Source: Ophiostoma sp. CBS 140.51
Lineage: Eukaryota > Ascomycota > Sordariomycetes > Ophiostomatales > Ophiostomataceae
Reading direction: 5' to 3'
Length of the DNA: 64,000 nt
NCBI GenBank assembly: GCA_029298735.1
Contig: JANSLP010000027.1
Location: 62,001 to 126,000, forward strand
Shown here: positions 51,213 to 62,870 of the stretch, one piece after another
Layout: every line of letters starts with the position of its first letter
Numbering within the stretch: position 1 is the first letter of the stretch
Notes under the pieces: generated by a model
What the model was told of the DNA's origin: nothing
Seen by the model: only the letters and a program-made list of their open reading frames with translations
The model's database searches: none
Program-made: the position numbers and the translations under genes

Positions 51213-52808
51213 ATGAGCACCTACGACCTCGTCGTCTACGGCTCGACGTCCGCCGCCGTCGCCGCCGCCATCCAGGCCGCCCGTCTTGGCCGGTCCGTCG
51301 CTTTGGTGGCACCCCACGCACACATTGGCGGCATCCAGATCGAGGGTCTCGGCGGCTCCGACATTGACAACCAGGCCGAGTTCCAAAACAGCACAACTCT
51401 CGGCGGCCTCAACTTTGAGCTGCACGAGCGCATCTCGGCCGTCTACGGCGGCGAGCGGCCAGACCGCCTCAAAAAGACGGTCGCCGAGAAGCTGCGGGAC
51501 CCGGATGTCTGGCGCTTCGAGTCGCGCGTGGCCGAGGCCGTCATCTCTGCATGGCTGGCCGAGTACCCAGACCACATTACCATCATCTACTCGGCACTGG
51601 CGGAAGGCGCAGGCGCTGTCCAGAAGAACGATGCCGGTGTAGTAGAGAGCATTCGCCTTGTCAACGGCGATGTTGTCAACGGCCGCGTGTTCCTCGAGGC
51701 GTCGTACGAGGGCGACCTGTTGGCCGCTGCTGGTGTTTCCACGACCCATGGTCGTGAAGCGCAGTCCGTCTACGGCGAATCTTTGGCTGGCGTGCGCGGC
51801 ACCACACCCTACCGTCAGATTGATGTGCCTGTGGATCCCTACGTGACCCCCGGCAAGCCAGAAAGCGGCCTCTTGTACGGCATCTCCTCTGAGCCGTTTG
51901 GCAACCCCGGCGACGGCGACAACCACCTCCAGTCCTACTCCTTCCGCGTCCCGCTCACCGACGACCCGGCCAATCGCGTCGAGGCCCTCGGCGGCGCACC
52001 ACCACCACCGGGCTATGTTGCGAGCCGCTACGAGCTACACCGCCGCTTTTTGCGCAGCGGCGGCTTCATGTACTCGCCGACTTGCAAAGTCCCCCGCCGC
52101 AAGACCGACCTCATCGGCTCGGAAGCGCCGTTGGCTACCGACCTGTTGGGTTTGAACGACGAGTGGCCGGTGGCAACGTATGCCCGCCGCAACGAGATTC
52201 TCGAAGAGGCCACGACCTTTACCCAGGGCCTGTTGTGGTTCTTTGCCAACGACGGGTCTGTGCCTGAAGCCCATCGCAGCAAGTGGGCCCAGTTCGGCTA
52301 CTGCCGCGACGAGTTCCCGGACAATGCCCACTTCCCCCGCCAGCTCTATATCCGGGATGCCCGCCGCATGGTGTCGGACTACATAATCACGGAAGAGACG
52401 GCCACGGAAGGTGGCGCCCCCGAAGTCGAAGACCCTGTGGCTCTCGCCTACTGGCCCACCGATACACACAGTGTCCGCCGCATTCTGCGGGATGGCCAAC
52501 CGCACAATGAAGGTTTCGTCTTCAAGGATGGCCACCGCTGGCGGCCCTTTGGCATTGCTTACCGCGCGCTGGTGCCGCGCCGCGCAGAAGCTTCCAACAT
52601 CTTGTCGGCCACTTGCCCGAGCGCGTCACACGTCGGTTACGGCGCCGTTCGGTTGGAGCACCAGTTTTACGCCATTGGGCAGGCGTGTGCCAACGCCGCT
52701 GATTTTGCCCTCTCACAAAAGGTGGCCGTCCAGGACGTGCCATACTCTGAGCTGCGGACACGTTTGGAAGAGCAGGGCGTCAAGGTGGATGTCACAACTG
52801 TGGGCTAG
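51213..52808 (+). CDS. FAD-dependent oxidoreductase, FAD_oxidored (xanthan-lyase-like) family
   Basis: Intronless, 531 residues. The N-terminus YDLVVYGSTSAAVAAAIQAA (4-23) is a Rossmann FAD-binding motif in which the usual GxGxxG reads GSTSAA, a variant common in the FAD_oxidored family. It is followed by VALVAPHAHIGGIQIEGLGG and SDIDNQ, the family's second signature. VFLEASYEGDLLAAAGV and YGESLAGVR also match the family. The C-terminal FAD contact is at GYGAVRLEHQFYAIGQACANAAD. No signal peptide or membrane segment, so cytosolic. Family members act in catabolism of sugars or plant polymers in bacteria and fungi, but the reaction is undefined. It is divergent from a sugar transporter, which hints at a shared carbohydrate substrate. 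Confidence 0.85.
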   Translation: MSTYDLVVYGSTSAAVAAAIQAARLGRSVALVAPHAHIGGIQIEGLGGSDIDNQAEFQNSTTLGGLNFELHERISAVYGGERPDRLKKTVAEKLRDPDVWRFESRVAEAVISAWLAEYPDHITIIYSALAEGAGAVQKNDAGVVESIRLVNGDVVNGRVFLEASYEGDLLAAAGVSTTHGREAQSVYGESLAGVRGTTPYRQIDVPVDPYVTPGKPESGLLYGISSEPFGNPGDGDNHLQSYSFRVPLTDDPANRVEALGGAPPPPGYVASRYELHRRFLRSGGFMYSPTCKVPRRKTDLIGSEAPLATDLLGLNDEWPVATYARRNEILEEATTFTQGLLWFFANDGSVPEAHRSKWAQFGYCRDEFPDNAHFPRQLYIRDARRMVSDYIITEETATEGGAPEVEDPVALAYWPTDTHSVRRILRDGQPHNEGFVFKDGHRWRPFGIAYRALVPRRAEASNILSATCPSASHVGYGAVRLEHQFYAIGQACANAADFALSQKVAVQDVPYSELRTRLEEQGVKVDVTTVG

Positions 52809-54100
52809 CCGACGTTTCCAGAGTTGGCAGCTGTGAGGATGGTGAAATAGAAAATAAGCGAGTTCTTGATCGAGTCCAGACTGCGCATCTTGACAGCCAC
52901 CGAAAACCCGAACAGAGCTCGTCCGTCGCCGTCCTATTGGGAGACCAGGCGATGCTTGTTTTCGGTAGTGTGGCTGGATAGCTTGGGTCGCTATCCGAAT
53001 TCCAGGCCCGTGCCGTTCCATTGTGATGAAAACTTTTCAAAGAGATGGGGTGGAGAAAATTTGATAGAAGAACAAACAAAAGACAAGTTAAATGACTTAA
53101 AATTCAAAATTCAAGTACATAATCAGTAAACAAATAGACAGCAATATACCAAACACATAATTTATTAAGATATAATAAGCATAAAATGGGCACCAAACAT
53201 GCCCTCACTATCTGACAAATTCATCAATGAATGCATACTGCCACACAAATGCAGTCCGTGCTGTGATGTTGCGACCATTGTGCTTTGTGGTTGTATCAGA
53301 GCTTGCCCACTAACAGAACTGGCAGCTGGCCCCTGCATATAAATTCCCTGAGAGGCGGAGAATGTGCGGCGCCCCACCAAAAAAGGGCACCAAGCGGCCC
53401 CTAACGCTTAGAGCCCGCTCCCCCAAGGCACCCTCCTCCGCACCTTTCCGCCTTTCCCACATGTGCCACCTGCCTCTTTTTCTTTCCAAATGGGAAAACC
53501 TCCAAAACGCCTCCAAACACAGCCAAAGAAAAACCTGGGGCGATCTCCGTTCTGAAACGGGATGCCAGGTTCTTCTAGACCTTCCCAGAGGCCAGGGCGA
53601 GGCCAGTGGACCAAAGACTGAGAAGACTGAGAACTAAGGATTGGGTAGTGACTGGCCCGGAACGAGACACGAGACGATATGCAGACACTCTGCAGATATG
53701 CAAAACGAAGCGCGAGAAGAGACGAGCGCGGGACAGAGGACCCTGGTGCATGTCGAATGTCAACTATTGACAGAATAGCTTTCTTTTGGCGTCTTGTCTG
53801 AGCATCTGAACATCGCCTGCATTTTTTCATCCGGCCGTCCCTTTCTTATTTCATCCAACATCTCGCTAGCTTCCTTCCATTCAGTCGTACCTTCCTCACT
53901 TTCACCCAATATCTCCGATGCTTCATTTAGTAACACCCCGCCAAACTCGCCCCCTCACACCTTTCTCCTCTCGGGCGGTCGCGCCTGCCGTTTACCTGCT
54001 AGAAAACTGTAAACAAAAGCTCAAGTCTTGATCGTCTTCAGTCTCATCTTCGTCTTCGATTCTCCCCAGTATCTCACTGTCGACAGCCGGGGCTACAAAC
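52809..54100. other. Intergenic region between the FAD oxidoreductase and the large F-box gene
   Basis: No supported gene. 53.05-53.25 kb is AT-rich, with AATTTATTAAG near 53160. A 71-codon minus-strand frame (53165-53380) with a TATAAATT sequence nearby has no recognisable motif. The stretch 53.83-54.09 kb is pyrimidine-rich on + and is probably the promoter/leader of the F-box gene. Confidence 0.55.
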
Positions 54101-57100
54101 ATGTCTACCTCGCCAACTTCGGCAGCTGAGCCAGCTTCGCCTGAGGCCCCAGCTTCAGACGCACCATCACCAGACGCACCTTCGCCAGAGGCAACGTCTC
54201 AGATGAAAACGTCCCAAGCATCCTTACGGTCTTCATCTCGATTCTCACGATCTTCGTCTCTGGAGCCTCTCAAGCCACACAGCCTCCCGGGTCTTCCGTC
54301 TGAACTCAAGACGGCCATTATCCAATATGTTCGTCTCTACTCCGGCGCACAGTATCTTTGTCTTGGCCTTCATTGGACTGTACTGACCTTCCATCTCTTT
54401 TTTTTTTCACAAACAGTTATCCATCAGCGATCTTCTCTCGCTTGCTCGCGTCTCTTCGCAGCTTCATAGATTCGCAACCGAGTTTCTCTACCACATTATC
54501 CATCTTTGCCCTCCCAACGACCGCGAACCGCATACCCATCGGGCTGTTGACTTCCGCAACAACCTGCCCGTTGTACTTCAGACGCTTGCTGCCAGCGACT
54601 ACGACTATGCCTCTCATATCCGCCATTTCGTCATTGGCAATGTCTGTGATAACGTATTCTCGGCCTCTGTGGGGTCCAACAGGCCCCACACGCTCGACGA
54701 CTTTACCTGCCGCATGCTTAACACGCTCATGATCATGTCCATGCGCAGGGCTCAAGGTCTTGAGTCGTTCCACTGGAATATGAACGTCGAGATCAGTCCT
54801 GTGCTGTTTAAGGCCCTGCACGACATGAGGGCGTTGGTTAAGCTCCGCGTCCGTCTTCATTCGGGGCCGTCCATCTACGTGCGCCCTCCGAAAAAAAAGT
54901 ATGTGGCAGTCGGTGAGCATCAGCCCTCTTCGTCGGCACCCGTCACCCTCTCGGCCACCACCTACTTTCCTCCACCCAGCAACACGCACCAATTCGCCAA
55001 CTTTGTTGTACCACCAGCGACACAACCACCAACGGCCCTCATTATCGACTCCACACAAATGGCACCGCAACCGGCCAATATACAAGTCCCAACCACTGCC
55101 GAAGAAACACAGATAAACCACGCCTTGCATCTGATGATGCAGCCACAGTACGGCATCCAGCCCCATCATGGAGATTACATCATGCATGAGCTCTTTCCTG
55201 GCCTCCCTATCAATGTTGCGTATTCCAACGCGTCGGCCTCGTACGGTGCTTCTATACCTCCCAGAGTCGGCACGGCCACATTTTCCGGTTTCGAAAACCT
55301 ACGGCGCCTGAGTGTCTTGGACATTGACGACCTCTGTATCGCTTCCGAGCTTCGGGCCTGTGTCCATAAATGTGCTCGCACACTGAACGAGCTGGAACTA
55401 GGCTTTTCTTGCGCTTTGAGACTCAAGACCCACGAACACGCTCAATCCAATGGAAGCAGTCCCGTTACACAAACCGCCATCTCCAATCTCCCCAACATCA
55501 ACACCAATGTCAACAACGGTCAGAACTCCGTCCCGGGTGCGTGGGCTGTGCCCTTCCATCCGAACCTGGCGAACATGGCTGGCTATACCGACAATCTGGA
55601 TGACCTTTCCAATTTCGGCGGTGCTGGTGGAGGTGGTTTTGGTGCAGGAGATCCTGGTCCTTCTTCCAGCAGTGCTGCGTTCCCTGCAGCCTCTAATGCG
55701 GTAACGCAGAATAAAATGATACGGATGGAACTGGCTCGGCGAGAACAGGGCCTGGTTCTTGCCTACATTCTTGGCAACGACCTCAGAAACCCGCCTCCCG
55801 AACAACAGGGCACGACAGAGTCAAGGGAAGGGGAAACAACACAGCCGGACCAACAAGCAGATGCCAAAGGAAAGGGCAAGGCTGTGGAGGTGGAGACAGA
55901 GGCTGGGGTAGACGCAGAAGCGAAAAAGAAGAAGGAGGGGTCTTTGGACGTCAAAGCCCTAACCAGCTCCTTCCTTGCGGCCATTAAGACTGCCGCCGCC
56001 GAGATTGAAGGCACCCCAGGCGAGGAGGCCTTGGCCCGGTTCACCAAAGTTGCACAAGAGTACCTCGCAGCCCGCTCTGCAGCTGTCGTTTCGGAGCCTT
56101 CTACGCAGGAACCTTCTGTCGGCGAAGCGTCTGATTCCGACCCAGGCTCCAGCTCTGAATCTGGTCCCAACGCTGAATCGAAGTCTACCCCTATCACAGA
56201 ATCTAGCGATAACGACACTTCACTCTTCAAAGATGACGACACCTCGACCTCGTCCTCGTCACATAAGAGCGTTCGTCAAGAAGCAGATGCTGGCCGGGAT
56301 ATGGTGCCAGAAGATATTAACATTGAAGCTCCCGAAGGCCAGCTTGATCTCCATCCAGACGATGTTCCAGACGATATTCCAACCGACAAAGGTGCCGACG
56401 AGGAACAGGCGGAGGAAGAGTCAGAGGCAGAACCACAGGCAGAACCAGAAGCAGACCCAGAGTCGAAGGCAACACCGGAGGCGATGACACCAAAGCCACA
56501 GGAAGAAGCAGAGATGTCCGAAAACGCCAAAGGGAAACAGCCTGTCGCGGCAACTTCAGATAACGTCGCAGACTATGCGCTGAAAACACGTGGTCTTAAG
56601 CTCAAGAAGCTCTCATGCCACCTCATTCCCGTCAAGGCGTCGGTCCTCGCCACGGCCATTGACTTAGGCTGCCTTGTCAAAATCACACTTCTTGATGTCG
56701 GACCGCAGGCCACCATCTGGAACTGGATCGCCAAGGAGAACCACGAAAAGTGCTTGCCGCTCAGCCAAGTCTACACCGACGACGTTAGCCGGGCCTTTTT
56801 GAAATGCATGTCCGAGCTGAGCCACCTCAAACGTCTCTATCTTTTGAAGCATAAGGGCATTCATGGCCAGCCTGACAGCGTACACAGCGCACAAACTTCT
56901 GCGACCATGCCAACACCCGGCCTCGAGGACATTCGGCACTTTATTCTAAACATGCACGCGAGAACCATCGAAGTCCTGTCTCTTCGCAACGAGACGAGCC
57001 ATGACTGGGATCTTGACGAAGCGACCATCCGCTACCTCGCGGGGCGCGCTCATTGCCTACAGGAGCTTGCTGTCAGCATGAATATGACGGCTGTACACAT

Positions 57101-57647
57101 GCTTCTTCAGTGCCTGTCCGGCTTCCGTGCACTTAAGGCGCTGCACTTGGTGCATGTACGCAACGACGACACGTGTGTCTGGGTCATGCAGGAAATTAGG
57201 CGTTTCCTGGTGGACACGCTGTCGCACTACCCACACCTGCCGCTCACATACCTGGCCACCGAGAACGTTCACACGCTCGACCGAATTATACGCAAAGATG
57301 CCCATGGGCGCTCATATGTTAGGAGAGTGACAGGGACAGCTACAACAGGGAAGACGAAGATGGAAACCAAATTGAAGGCACAGCAGAAGCCAACAGCGAG
57401 CCCAAGTGATAACAATACGACAGAGGCCAAGGTGGCAAAGTCGAAGGATTCGGTAAAGGACGTCATGGCTATGATTTGGGCGGCCGGCCCCGATGGGGGC
57501 AATACTGACGAACCTGGTGATGGAAACAACGATGGTGACGACGACGGGATGTTCCTTGCTGCGGAGTTTATGCTAGAGTCGCAGTTCATGTGTAACGTGC
57601 CTGGTGTCAGCATCTTCTCTCCTGAAGTTATAAATGGGGTGCTCTAA
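54101..57647 (+). CDS. Very large F-box protein with a long acidic disordered insertion
   Basis: Exon 1 (54101-54328, 76 codons) and exon 2 (54417-57647) give 1152 residues. The 88-nt intron has an unusual donor GTTCGT, branch CTGAC, and a T9 tract before AAACAG. Splicing rebuilds one F-box: LPGLPSELKTAIIQY joins LSISDLLSLARVSSQLHRFA, with the junction in the middle of the motif. Two parts of a leucine-rich-repeat-like region follow (around ALVKLRVRLHSG and LKLKKLSCHLIPVKASVL to ALKALHLVHVRNDD). Between them is a disordered Pro/Thr/Ser/Glu-rich acidic stretch (about 530-800). The last ~100 residues are Lys/Asn/Gly/Asp-rich. Likely role: substrate receptor of an SCF ubiquitin ligase, target unknown. 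It converges on rkm5, 264 bp between stops. Confidence 0.82.
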
Positions 57648-57911
57648 TCTGGTCACAGATTAAGCAGATGACGGCAAGACGAGTGGAAGGTGAAAGCATG
57701 GCAAGCGTGTGATATGTAGAAGTGCATCTTTTAGACGTGAATTCCTTTTGTATTGTTTCTTTTTTGGTGGTGCTTTTCGAGTCTAGACTCTTTGTGCAAC
57801 GTATGTTTTCATAGAAATGCAAGTATAAATATACCCGGTTTATTCTTTAAACTGGTCTCATGCTATGGCGTTTCTCATAATGCGTAATAGTGAAGGGGGA
57901 AATTGAACTGC

Positions 57912-58916
57912 TCACTCGTTTTTGAGGATGCCGATGTGGACAGCAAACCCGGCTGTCGGCAGCAGTGCCGGAGTCAACAGTGATTCTGGTACACGCCATA
58001 CCCGAAACGATGCCGCAAAAGCTGTCAGCCATGTCGTGAGAACATCAGGGTCGCGCAGCTGTTGAGCAACAACGACAACGGTTGGTGGTTTTTGGTTTCT
58101 GTTGTTGTTGTTGTCGCGGCCGCTTTCGTTCTCTGCCTCCCGCAGCTTGCAAACATCCACGCATGTTTGTACAAGCGGCGCCACTAGTGCTTCGTTGTAA
58201 ATGCAGTCGCAGGCCAGCACAGCGTCAAAACTGCTCACACCGCCCAACCTCCCTGCTGGCGTCACCTCGTCCGTCTCCCAATCGAGCGGTTCAAATAAGA
58301 GAGGTGAACTGCCTTCGTGTGCTCCGTTTTCTTCGAGGTTGCGCTGCAGGAATTTGTGCACATATGGCTGGTCTGTCAGAATATAGCGGCCGACGGTGTT
58401 GGCCGTCGAGAAAGAGGCCCACGAGTTGGAGGGCGTAGATGATGGTGAGGGTGATAGTGTGTCTCGTCCGGGCCGTTTTGACCGCCCGGCCTTTTTCCTC
58501 GGCGCACTACTGTGTCCCGCCGCCTTGGTACCTTTCCCTGTCAAGGCCAGCCCGATGACACCGGCAATGCCGCAGCCCAGCTCGAGTACAGCCGACTCGC
58601 GTCCAAGAAGGCCGCCCTCCGCATCGCCAAACAACATATTGTCCGGCCGCGCCAGCCACTCGGCCACGACGGGTGTAATCTTCCACAACACAGCGCCCGT
58701 CGTGCCGCCCGACCGGTTCGAGTTGAGCACCGCCGGCGACTGGTGGATGGTCAAGTCCCGGCCCGCGACGGTCAGGTCAAGAACGGCCGCATGGGAGTCG
58801 AGAAACCCCAAGTTTTGCGCCGAGGGCCGCTCGTGCGCCAGCAACAGGAACGTCTCTTCATCTGGATCGTCTACCTCCGATCCGAGGCGGGCCAGGAGCC
58901 GGGTGAGAGATGTCAT
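57912..58916 (-). CDS. rkm5: Ribosomal protein lysine methyltransferase Rkm5 (METTL21-like)
   Basis: Intronless, 334 residues. A seven-beta-strand SAM methyltransferase of the METTL21 group: motif GAVLWKITPVVAEWLA precedes SAM motif I VLELGCGIAGVIGLAL; motif II is ILTDQPYVHKFLQRNLEEN; FEPLDWETDE gives the conserved Asp-Trp; AVLACDCIYNEALVAPLV contains the family DxxY (DCIY). The C-terminal VVVVAQQLRDPDVLTTWL and FRVWRVP match Rkm5. In yeast Rkm5 monomethylates 60S ribosomal protein L1 in the cytosol. A basic insert (about 136-160, GRSKRPGRDT) between motifs I and II is not typical of the short family members. The start at 58916 is the only good ATG. Confidence 0.88.
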   Translation of the reverse strand: MTSLTRLLARLGSEVDDPDEETFLLLAHERPSAQNLGFLDSHAAVLDLTVAGRDLTIHQSPAVLNSNRSGGTTGAVLWKITPVVAEWLARPDNMLFGDAEGGLLGRESAVLELGCGIAGVIGLALTGKGTKAAGHSSAPRKKAGRSKRPGRDTLSPSPSSTPSNSWASFSTANTVGRYILTDQPYVHKFLQRNLEENGAHEGSSPLLFEPLDWETDEVTPAGRLGGVSSFDAVLACDCIYNEALVAPLVQTCVDVCKLREAENESGRDNNNNRNQKPPTVVVVAQQLRDPDVLTTWLTAFAASFRVWRVPESLLTPALLPTAGFAVHIGILKNE

Positions 58917-61900
58917 GCGGGTCCGTCGTGCAGTGACAATATATCTTGTCTTTGAATTTTGTCAGCTCGGTTCATCTCAAAACTGTCACATCTTTCTCAC
59001 CTCTTTTCTCTCGTTATCACCGAGCGCCTCGTTTGCTCAAAGTAGATGACCCAAGGCTTGGCGTCGACAATAGTCTGGTTTTCGGTAGTCTGCAGTGTTC
59101 TGGACCCTCTCAGCTCTCGATTTTCTGTCAGGGTTTTCTGGCTTTTTGGACGGTCTCCTGAGAGAAAGTCAACAAGGGGCTTTGCTTGGAAGATCTGCCC
59201 CGAGTCCACTACCATGCAGCATCAATGCTTTTGCAGTGGGAAATCGCAACAGAAAGTGCAGACATTTGAAGAAAAAAGGCACAAAAATCAAAAGAAAGTC
59301 GATGCCTACTTTTCAAAGATCAATACTGAATACAACTGGCGTACGTTCATGTCATTCAGTGACCTCCTATTGGGGTTTGGCGTCGCAACGAAAATCAATC
59401 GTGCACTTTTTAGGGGTCCACACATTGTGCACTTTAGGGAAAGTGCAGAACGCCACGTGATGTGTCACGGACCACTTCTTTTGCACTCTGCACGGTAATA
59501 CCCGCCGCAACCCCCAAACATGCCAGCTCCCGGTCCTGTCTTTTTCTTACAAAACAAAAATCCTTTAAAAAAGGAGAATATGTCACACTTGTACTCTCGA
59601 ACGGAGACTTGCGAGCGTGAACGGCGGTCGAAACCCGAGCAGGACTTTTTCTTTTGTCGGAATATCGGCCGTCGGGAAGAAACAGATTACAATTCAGAAA
59701 AACACCGTTGACAAAAAACACCGGCGATCGAACAAAAGAACATAACGGCGTCAGTATCCCCGAAACGGCTGAACATTGCCCCCTTTCTCTCCTTTCTTGT
59801 CCATCCTTGCTCCTTTCCAATCAAAGCGTGCAGGTGACCTAGCAGTGCCACAAAATGGCGATAAGAGCTGTTGTTCCCGTGCGTTCGTGTATTGGGTTGA
59901 TAGCTCCTTCTTTTTGTTGGCGCTTTGCTACCTATCACTTTTGCGACTTGCATCGCGCCTCCCCCAACAAAAAAAAGCGTACGGTGTAAAAAGGGCAGGA
60001 AGGCGACTGCGCAAACAGGACAGCTGGTCAGGACAAACTGGATAGGACAGCTGGCTCGGACAACTGGTCAGGAAGGAGCCATCAACATAACGCTGGCGCA
60101 AGCACTTCCGCCACAAAGGTGTTTTGCCTTCTTGGCCGTACTTTCCGGATCTGGCCACATCCAAAGCTCAGGGAAGGAGCTCATAGGCTGCCTCACCAAA
60201 GACGTACCTTGCTGACAAGCATCTTCCAGTCAACTCCTAGGCATCTCCCTCTTGCTATGCAGATTGTCTGCCGCCTCGTCAGCACAGTGTCGCTTTCTGG
60301 GTGACTCTGCGCCCCGGTTTCCTGTCTGACAAAACAAGCTTGCCGTGTGCCCCGTTGAGAGAGAGCTTTTTGAGCTTTTTGTTTGGGCATTTCTTGTCGA
60401 TGTGACGCACAGAGCTTCCGCCCTGCCAGGCCCTGTTCTCACGGCTGAGACGACGGCGTGTCGATCTCCAGGGTCAAAGGTGCTTGTCGTTGGAAATCAG
60501 ACTTCAAGGTATCGCAAAGTATCGGAGAGCAGACATCACAGAAACACCGAGCAAAAGAGCTTGACAACCTCCAAATCCACTGTGGACGCACTGCTCCCAA
60601 TACGCGCAGATCGCTCCTTCTTAGCCTGGGACCAGTGGGCCTGGCCAAGGTCACAGAGTCTGTCTGAGCCTGTATTCTACGCTGTATTTGCCATCCTTGG
60701 GGCCCTTGAGGGGCCCCCTGGAGGGGGGCAAGACCTGATTTTACTCTGTACATTTCGGAATGGCTGGGCCAGGAGGAGAAGAAGCGAGAAAAAGGAGGGG
60801 CGCGCTAACACACACTGGGCTTTAGCGTAATTTTACTGCTGTCTCTGGCTGTCTCTTCACTGACTTCACTCTCTGGGTCACTCTTTCCCCTCCCGTTGCT
60901 GGCTCAAAGTGGGGCATGGCCAAGCTGGCCGCACAGCAACTGCCCGTTCTTGTCTCACTGGTCACCACCCTCCCTCTGGAGTCTCTGAGCCTCTTCCCAA
61001 GAGAGCACCAAGAAGACCAAAGACCACCAACACCAACACCAAGACCACCCCCTCTTTCTTGCCTCTCTCTCTACAGGCTGGGCACTGTTGGCGCTGTAAC
61101 TCGCCTCTACTCGCCTGCCCTCCAGCCTGCGCGTAATGCGTTAGCGCCACTGCTTCTCCGCACAAAAATCTGCGGGATGGGTTGTTGGTGGGTGTTGTGT
61201 GGATGTGGTGGGTGCCTGTTTTTCTCTATTTTTTCTCTCCACTGAGTATCCCTCGTCGTTTTCAAAGCTCTTTCACACTGATTTCCAGCGTTAGTGGTCC
61301 CTTGGTACTTCAGTTTTGCGACTTTCTGCACTTTGAGTCGCGCGCTCTTTCCTGTTCCTGTATTCGGCTGTTCGCGGGCTTCCGTCCTGGTGTGCTTTCC
61401 TCGTTTGTGGTTCTCAAGGCTCTCCCGACTTTCTTGGTTGTTGCCCCATTCCGTCATAGTTTGTGAGGCAAGAGAGCAAAAGGGAAGGACCAGAAAGCCC
61501 ATGAGGGGAAGTTGGGAAGGAGCAGCCTCGATCGGCGACAGTCGTGCCTTCCCGAAAAGACAAAAAAAGCATGCCGTCTCGAAGAATAGTGTGTAACTGC
61601 CTCGTGCGACAACAACTCGGGTCGGTTAAAGACTTGGGATCGAATAAGTATAGCAGGTGCGATAGTAGTATAAGAAAAGTTGAGAAGTCTAGATGTATCT
61701 CGATCCAAGTCGCCAGCTCGCCCAGCTCTTGGAACGTGAGCCAGCGAGCCAACAGAACCAACAGTGCTCGTCTTCTGTCCTTCACAAACCATGAAGTAAT
61801 GTTTCAACCACCATCTCCACTGGTACCAATACAATAATGCCAATACAACACCATTGAGAGCTCTGTGGCCTGCAGTCGCTCTTGCTTTCCTTGGCTAACC

Positions 61901-62870
61901 CGCTCTCCCCGGTTCTGCGCCTTCCCCGACTTTCCGGCCCAAAGCCTGCCACCTTCCCAACTCCCCCTCGTTCTTGCCCCCTTCCCACCTGCTGCCTTCC
62001 ACTTCCAGCCCTCCCTTTTCTTCTCTTTCCCCTTTCCCCAGCCTGGACCTCCCATTGTGTACTTGTACCTTCCTTGGACGCTGCTTTCTGTACTTTGCTA
62101 CTTCATCAAAACTCTGTACTCCATAAACTTCTCACGAGAATCTCCGCCTCGTCCTCTTTTCTTCTTCTTCTCCTCTTTTTGTCTTTTTTTCTCTCTTGTC
62201 GTCTCTCCTCCTCCCTGTCACCTTTCCCATCTCACCACTCGACCGCACATACCACACAGCGGGCCTACCCACTTCTCGATCAGCATCAGCTTTCTTCCCC
62301 TGCTACCCGAACAACGGCGTCGCAGCGTCGCACTGTAACGTCTCTTAATTCCAGAAAGCCAGAAAAAGCCAGAAAAAGCCAGGAAAACCAGACTCCCAGG
62401 AACGTCGCAGGCAGACGCTGCTAAAATTGAACTGTAAGAAAATAACCTCTTTGCCCACTCTTTTCTCCGTCTCGACTTTCGTTCGAGCTCCTTTTCTTTT
62501 TCGTCAGGTTCGCACTCGCTCTCTTCTTCATCTCTCTCCTCTTCACTCTCACTTTTCCTCACTCTCTTCCTCTCCACAACTCTTTCCCCTGGTCTCTCCA
62601 ATCTTGCGCCCTGCGAAACGATCTCTCTTGCATCAGCACTTGCGACCGTTTTAGTCAGAGTGTCATTCCTTCTTTTCTACGCCCTTCGTCTCTTTTCTCG
62701 TCATCGGCATTGTTTGTTCTGCCGTACCGCCGTTTCCGGGTTCTAGACTTTTCATCTTTGCTCCTTGAGAGCTTCAGCTTTACTCTGAACAAAGAAACTG
62801 ACTCCGACAACAACAGCTTCCATCCTTTTCTTTTCCTCTCCCTCAGTCCTAGAAACAACACACCTGCACA
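58917..62870. other. 4-kb gene-free region upstream of the acyl-CoA synthetase
   Basis: No supported gene; many overlapping frames on both strands lack family motifs. The right end (about 61.88-62.87 kb) is strongly pyrimidine-rich on +, with runs such as CTTCTTCTTCTCCTCTTTTTG near 62160, as expected for the promoter and leader of a highly expressed fungal gene. A GTAAGA at 62432 could be the donor of a leader intron, unproven. Confidence 0.55.
61880..62866 (+). promoter_or_regulatory. Polypyrimidine promoter/leader of the acyl-CoA synthetase
   Basis: Almost one kilobase rich in C and T on the sense strand, ending near the start context CACCTGCACAATGG. CT tracts of this kind mark transcription starts of strongly expressed fungal genes. 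The downstream coding region has very biased, C-ending codons, in agreement. Confidence 0.5.

Noticed and set aside
53165..53380. 71-codon minus-strand open frame with a TATAAATT nearby
   Set aside because: Too short and without homology features to support a gene; a non-coding transcript end is equally possible.
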